Below, one piece after another: positions 6,063 through 6,643 of a stretch of 6,643 nt of DNA. Position 1 is the first letter of the stretch. Every line of letters begins with the position of its first letter. The position numbers and the translations under genes are program-made. This stretch comes from Bacillota bacterium (GTDB lineage Bacteria; Bacillota; Clostridia; Peptostreptococcales; Anaerovoracaceae). The stretch spans positions 1 through 6,643 of the forward strand of contig JAFYKS010000221.1 of assembly GCA_017537495.1 (NCBI GenBank), written 5' to 3'. A model generated the notes under the pieces. It searched no databases, was not told where the DNA came from, and was given only the letters and a program-made list of their open reading frames with translations.

Positions 6063-6643
6063 CTAAAACAGATGTTTCAGGGCCTTCTTGATGTAATCTT
6101 CGCAGCTCAGTCCTTCTTCCGGTACCTGAGAAATGGCACTGAAGGCTTCTGCCTTGGAATAACCAAGAGCAATCAGTGCATTGATTGCTTCCACACGGTT
6201 GTCAGTACCTGTACCATCACCTGCTCCGGATGAAGCACCGCCAGCCAGTTCTGCCGGCATTCCACTGTCTGTCATACCGCCGGACAGTTTTCCAATTTTC
6301 TCTTTCAGTTCCAGAATGATACGTTCCGCAGTCTTCTTTCCTACTCCGTTGGCACGGCTGATTTCCTTGGCATCTTCGAAAAGAATGGCCCTGCGCAGTT
6401 CCTCCGGTGACAACGCACTGAGTATAGCCATGGCAGCCTTGGCACCGATACCATTCACAGTCGTCAGCAGTTCAAAGAGTTCCAGTGCCTCTCGGTTATG
6501 AAAACCATACAGACTGATGTCATCTTCCTTCACCGCCATGGAAGTGTACACCATGATTTCTTCCCCTTCACCGTAACGGTACAGAGGAGAACCTGCCGGA
6601 ATAAAAATCTCAAATCCGATTCCGGAGGCGTTTTCCACAATGA
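6063..6643 (-). CDS. ruvA: Holliday junction branch migration protein RuvA (5' end outside window)
   Basis: RuvA binds four-way DNA junctions as a tetramer and loads the RuvB motor during recombinational repair. The visible 192 codons begin in the N-terminal OB-fold domain (GIGFEIFIP, then an YTSMAVKEDD-ISLYGF segment typical of RuvA). Two helix-hairpin-helix motifs follow, around VNGIGAK and ANGVGKKTAERIILELKEKIG. Next comes a flexible Gly/Ser/Ala/Asp-rich linker of about 30 residues, and then the small C-terminal RuvB-binding domain (RVEAINALIALGYSKAEAFSAI, ending KKALKHLF, stop TAG). A GTG at 6638 could be mistaken for a start, but the frame stays open to the window edge with an Ile codon before it, and starting there would remove the first strand of the OB-fold. 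About 15 residues are probably missing, against a usual length near 200. It lies 18 bases upstream of ruvB, its functional partner. Confidence 0.96.
   Translation of the reverse strand, partial: IVENASGIGFEIFIPAGSPLYRYGEGEEIMVYTSMAVKEDDISLYGFHNREALELFELLTTVNGIGAKAAMAILSALSPEELRRAILFEDAKEISRANGVGKKTAERIILELKEKIGKLSGGMTDSGMPAELAGGASSGAGDGTGTDNRVEAINALIALGYSKAEAFSAISQVPEEGLSCEDYIKKALKHLF

Noticed and set aside
6063..6638. GTG at 6638 as the true start of ruvA
   Set aside because: The frame continues upstream to the window edge, no ribosome site can be seen, and the RuvA OB-fold needs about 15 more residues at its N-terminus. The gene is cut by the window.
1..6643. Defence system, mobile element, CRISPR array or RNA gene
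   Set aside because: No transposase, integrase, inverted-repeat ends, repeat-spacer pattern, tRNA-like fold or toxin-antitoxin pair is seen. Nearly every base is inside a recognisable minus-strand gene. RuvAB here is the ordinary housekeeping pair.

Overview
The window is a single-strand gene cluster from a bacterium, most likely a Bacillota member of class Clostridia. This placement rests on moderate GC content, strong AGGAGG-type ribosome binding sites before nearly every gene, the ruvA-ruvB-queA order common in Bacillota, and PepV/Sapep-type dipeptidases. The genus cannot be read from the sequence. All seven supported genes lie on the minus strand, so transcription runs from high to low coordinates. 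Gaps between genes are only 6 to 38 bases, and I see no hairpin terminator in any of them. They look like one long operon, cut by the window at both ends.

In order of transcription, the first part (6643 to 3936) is conserved housekeeping: ruvA (5' end outside the window) and ruvB, the Holliday junction branch-migration complex, then queA, which makes epoxyqueuosine in tRNA. In Bacillus and many relatives the next genes are tgt and yajC. Here they are not next.

The second part (3902 to 1) is accessory. It holds a 311-residue coiled-coil protein of unknown function, then three consecutive M20-family metallohydrolase genes: one ArgE/DapE-like protein (399 aa), one PepV/Sapep-like dipeptidase (445 aa), and the first 115 codons of a second PepV/Sapep-like dipeptidase. 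The two PepV-like genes are a tandem duplication: they align without gaps over 347 bases, at about 78% identity in both DNA and protein by my hand count. The catalytic residues expected in M20 enzymes are present wherever the window shows them, so these look like working cytoplasmic peptidases or deacylases. They would fit an organism that lives partly on peptides or amino acids, but that is inference.

No RNA gene, mobile element, CRISPR array, phage gene or non-coding stretch over 40 bases was found. The window is mostly ordinary. The points most worth a second look are the duplicated dipeptidase, the M20 cluster joined to a DNA repair/tRNA modification operon, and the uncharacterised coiled-coil protein between them.
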